Positions 61,561 to 64,000 of a stretch of 64,000 bases of DNA are shown here, piece after piece. Numbering within the stretch: the stretch's first letter is position 1; each line of letters begins with the position of its first letter. The stretch is from Apus apus. Lineage: Eukaryota > Chordata > Aves > Apodiformes > Apodidae. The notes beneath the pieces were generated by a model that saw only the letters and a program-made list of their open reading frames with translations, was not told the origin of the DNA and searched no databases. The stretch is taken from positions 9,070,748 to 9,134,747 of the forward strand of contig NC_067312.1 in the NCBI RefSeq assembly GCF_020740795.1, in the 5' to 3' direction. The translations under genes were made by a program, and so were the position numbers.

Positions 61561-64000
61561 CAGTCCTGAAATGGGGCTAATCGTGTGCTAGGAAGTACAT
61601 CCATTACTGGTCATGTGTGGACACAGGAAATCCAGGTCACAGTTTGCTTCACATCTCAAGACATGGATGGGTTTCATCTTGAGAAACCCACAGTAAAATC
61701 AAAGTGGTTTCTGGGAGCACAGGGGAGAACATGGCAGGGACAACCCCTCCCCAGACAGACAGCCCAACTCAGACCTGCTTGATCTCCCTGTACATCTCAC
61801 TTTCAAGGGCAGAGCAAGGTGTTGAGAACAGACAGCCCAGAAGATGCAGGAGCTGCCTGCCCTGGCACAGGATGGGGGTCTGGGGATCAGAAACCAGCCA
61901 GTGGGAGCAGCTGTCCCATGAGTCACTAGTGCATGGACAGCAGCCCCCAACTCAAATACCCTCTTGCTGAGGTCAGAAATCCCTTTTCCTTTCAGTGAGA
62001 AAACCCATGGCCCTTCAGTCTGCCAGAACCCAATGGGAACAGGATGAGACCTGAAATCAGCACTGGGTAGAAGCAGCATGCATGGAGTGTACCAAGGGAA
62101 CGGACTGAAGGTGTTCTTTCCCTCTGCCCATGGAGAGTCTTTGCATCTCTCTCCCCTCTAGGATGCAGAAGGGATGAATCCCATTGTCCCATTGTCCTTG
62201 CAGCCCCACATCACCAGGCTCCAGCCCCCTGGCAAATCCCAGTGGTGGAGTTCCATCCCCAACACAGCTCGTGACTAAAGAAGAAGGAGCAATGGGACAG
62301 TGACAAGAGCAGCAGCGGGGCCAAGGAGAGAAGGGGAAAGGTTACCCCTTCCCAGGTTGGTGGCAGCTCTATGTCTCCCATTCACAGGTATTTTGCTGCA
62401 CCATGTGTTTTTTGGGGGGTAGGAGCAGGGCAATTGTGCCAAGGGACCAAAACGCCTACCATGTAGCAAGGTATCTTGCCATACACACTGATTGGGAAAC
62501 CATTTCCCAGCAAAATTTGTCAATGATAGTCTGTTGTGTGTGACTGTGGCTTCCTATGTGGGTGCTGCCCATCCTCTGGGGACAGGCAGCATTCTTCTGC
62601 TTTGCCTGTTAACCCACATGCAGCAGTTGTACCCATTCTTCAGCACCAGGCTGAAGACCTGGGGGGGTTGATACCCTGATACCCTGGGAGGTGCAGGTGA
62701 TGGGTCTTCAATGTCCACCCCCATTCCCTGCTCTAAGACATCACACTCACCTCTCCTGAAGCCACATCCTGCAGGAAGCCCACAGAAGCCTGAATCAGAC
62801 CGGAGTTGGGCAACTGGAGTCAGCAAATTGGATACCTATTACTGAATGGCAAGATAAGATCACTTACACTCATCCCGCTTGTGGCTTGGGGAGTATTAAT
62901 CCCAGACACCCAGCTGGGGCATCCGCTCAGCCTTGCAAAACCCTTTCAAAGGAGCACCAGCCCTGGCTCCACACATGCTCTCCCACCCCTCCCACAATGA
63001 ATACACTCAGCTGGCAGAAATGACGACGTGTGGAAGGAGGGAGGGGGACTTGGCATGGCCATCATGCCACTCATTCATTCCTCCACCTGGCACGCTGAGT
63101 CTACAACGACCAGGGGAGGGTGGAGAGGTAGGGAAAACCTGGTGAGACACCCTTTTGTAGACCACTGGGGAGGAATAAGGTGTGCCAGTCATTTGTGGAA
63201 GGTTTCCAGAAGGAATGTGCCAGGAAGACTTGGTCTTGGCTGCTGCCAAGGAAGTTACACAAAATATAAACTCAAGGCTATCATTAACCTACATAGGAAA
63301 CTTCTTGCCTTGCTTCTCCTCTAGGAAAGCAAAGGTGTGTGTGAGGAGAAGGAGAAGCAGCAGTCTTCTTCAGATGGTGTTTGCCACCCCAACACTCCTG
63401 ACATCCCCAAGAGGCCTGAGCTGTGCCACCCAGGCACCTGCTGCTGGCACAGGTGGTTTTGCAGCATAAAGCAGAGCACCCTGCAGCTCTTCCACTGGCC
63501 ATTCCTGTTGCTTTGTGGAAACAGCAACAAGGTATAAGCACTGTGGCTGAGCTCAGTAAGCATCCAAGAACAAGTTGTCCAGAGTGAGCTCATGCAGGGA
63601 GCCAGCAAACACTGCTGAGTTCTCAGCCAAGAGCCATAGGCTCTGAGCAGCCCACAAGGATCCAGATCCAGGGCATGTGGGTTGGCAAAGCTGCAGCAGA
63701 GGGAATTGCCTTGGTGGTGGTGGGACCTATTTCTGGGGCTACAGCCCTTTGCTTGCTGCATCTCATATTGTTCCCAGGAGTGGCCCCAGCTACCCATCCT
63801 GACTCCTTCATAAATGGATCAAGACTCTTTCATAACATCAGTCAAGAGACAAGATGCCTCCGGCAGTCTGCACCCGCAAACAACTTGTGCTGGTGAGGTG
63901 AAGGTGAAGTACCCCTCAGCTGGGATGTACCATTCAGAAGAACATAAAGTGGGGTTAAAGACCCATGTCTGAGAGGAGGCACCATGCCTTTAATCCAGTG

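Larger units (their letters stand above)
54960..64000. other. Upstream flank of AQP3, no recognised gene
   Basis: It contains a MIR relic (56940-57110) and a CR1 fragment (61438-61560). NOL6, the expected upstream neighbour by mammalian synteny, was not recognised, so it probably lies beyond the window. Open frames here (e.g. 63321-63797 minus) show no family motif. Confidence 0.65.

Noticed and set aside
63321..63797. 158-codon minus-strand open frame, considered as a NOL6 exon
   Set aside because: No resemblance to NOL6 that I can recognise and no consistent splice pair. Rich in Ser, Cys and Trp, as spurious frames are.

Overview
The window is vertebrate nuclear DNA, almost certainly from a bird. 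Intron-containing genes sit in long non-coding tracts sprinkled with CR1 LINE fragments, many of which end in the typical tagaatc/gattcta 3' tails. There is one probable avian-type solo LTR and a few very old MIR-like SINE relics. No operons, CRISPR arrays or bacterial features are present. Human AQP3 lies in 9p13, a region that corresponds to the avian Z chromosome, so Z linkage is likely. That is an inference from synteny and cannot be read from the sequence.

Only two genes can be reconstructed, both on the minus strand. (1) Positions 4841-10775 hold a five-coding-exon gene for a 225-residue secreted or membrane-tethered protein with two Ly6/uPAR three-finger domains. Its closest recognisable family is the gamma-type phospholipase A2 inhibitors (PLI-gamma / PINLYP-like). 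It has a TATA box, a signal peptide, phase-1 introns throughout and a poly(A) signal. (2) Positions 43444-54856 hold the complete six-exon AQP3 gene for aquaglyceroporin-3 (292 residues). Both NPA boxes, the selectivity-filter residues, the glycosylation sequon and the pH-sensing residues are intact. Intron 1 is about 8.1 kb, and the promoter has a TATA-like element.

Layout: 1-4699, non-coding with an old CR1/L3-like relic; 4700-10850, the Ly6/uPAR gene, whose introns carry an antisense solo LTR and two CR1 fragments; 10850-42050, about 31 kb without a recognisable gene, holding at least eight CR1 relics, a MIR-like relic and an LTR-like segment; 42050-54960, AQP3, whose likely 3' UTR carries another MIR relic and whose first intron contains a perfect 46-bp tandem duplication; 54960-64000, non-coding upstream flank with one good MIR relic and a CR1 fragment.

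The two genes do not form an obvious pathway. AQP3 moves water and glycerol through basolateral epithelial membranes. The Ly6/uPAR protein would act outside the cell, possibly binding phospholipases or other ligands. The least expected features are this PLI-like gene downstream of AQP3, where mammals carry AQP7, and its GPI-signal-like tail.
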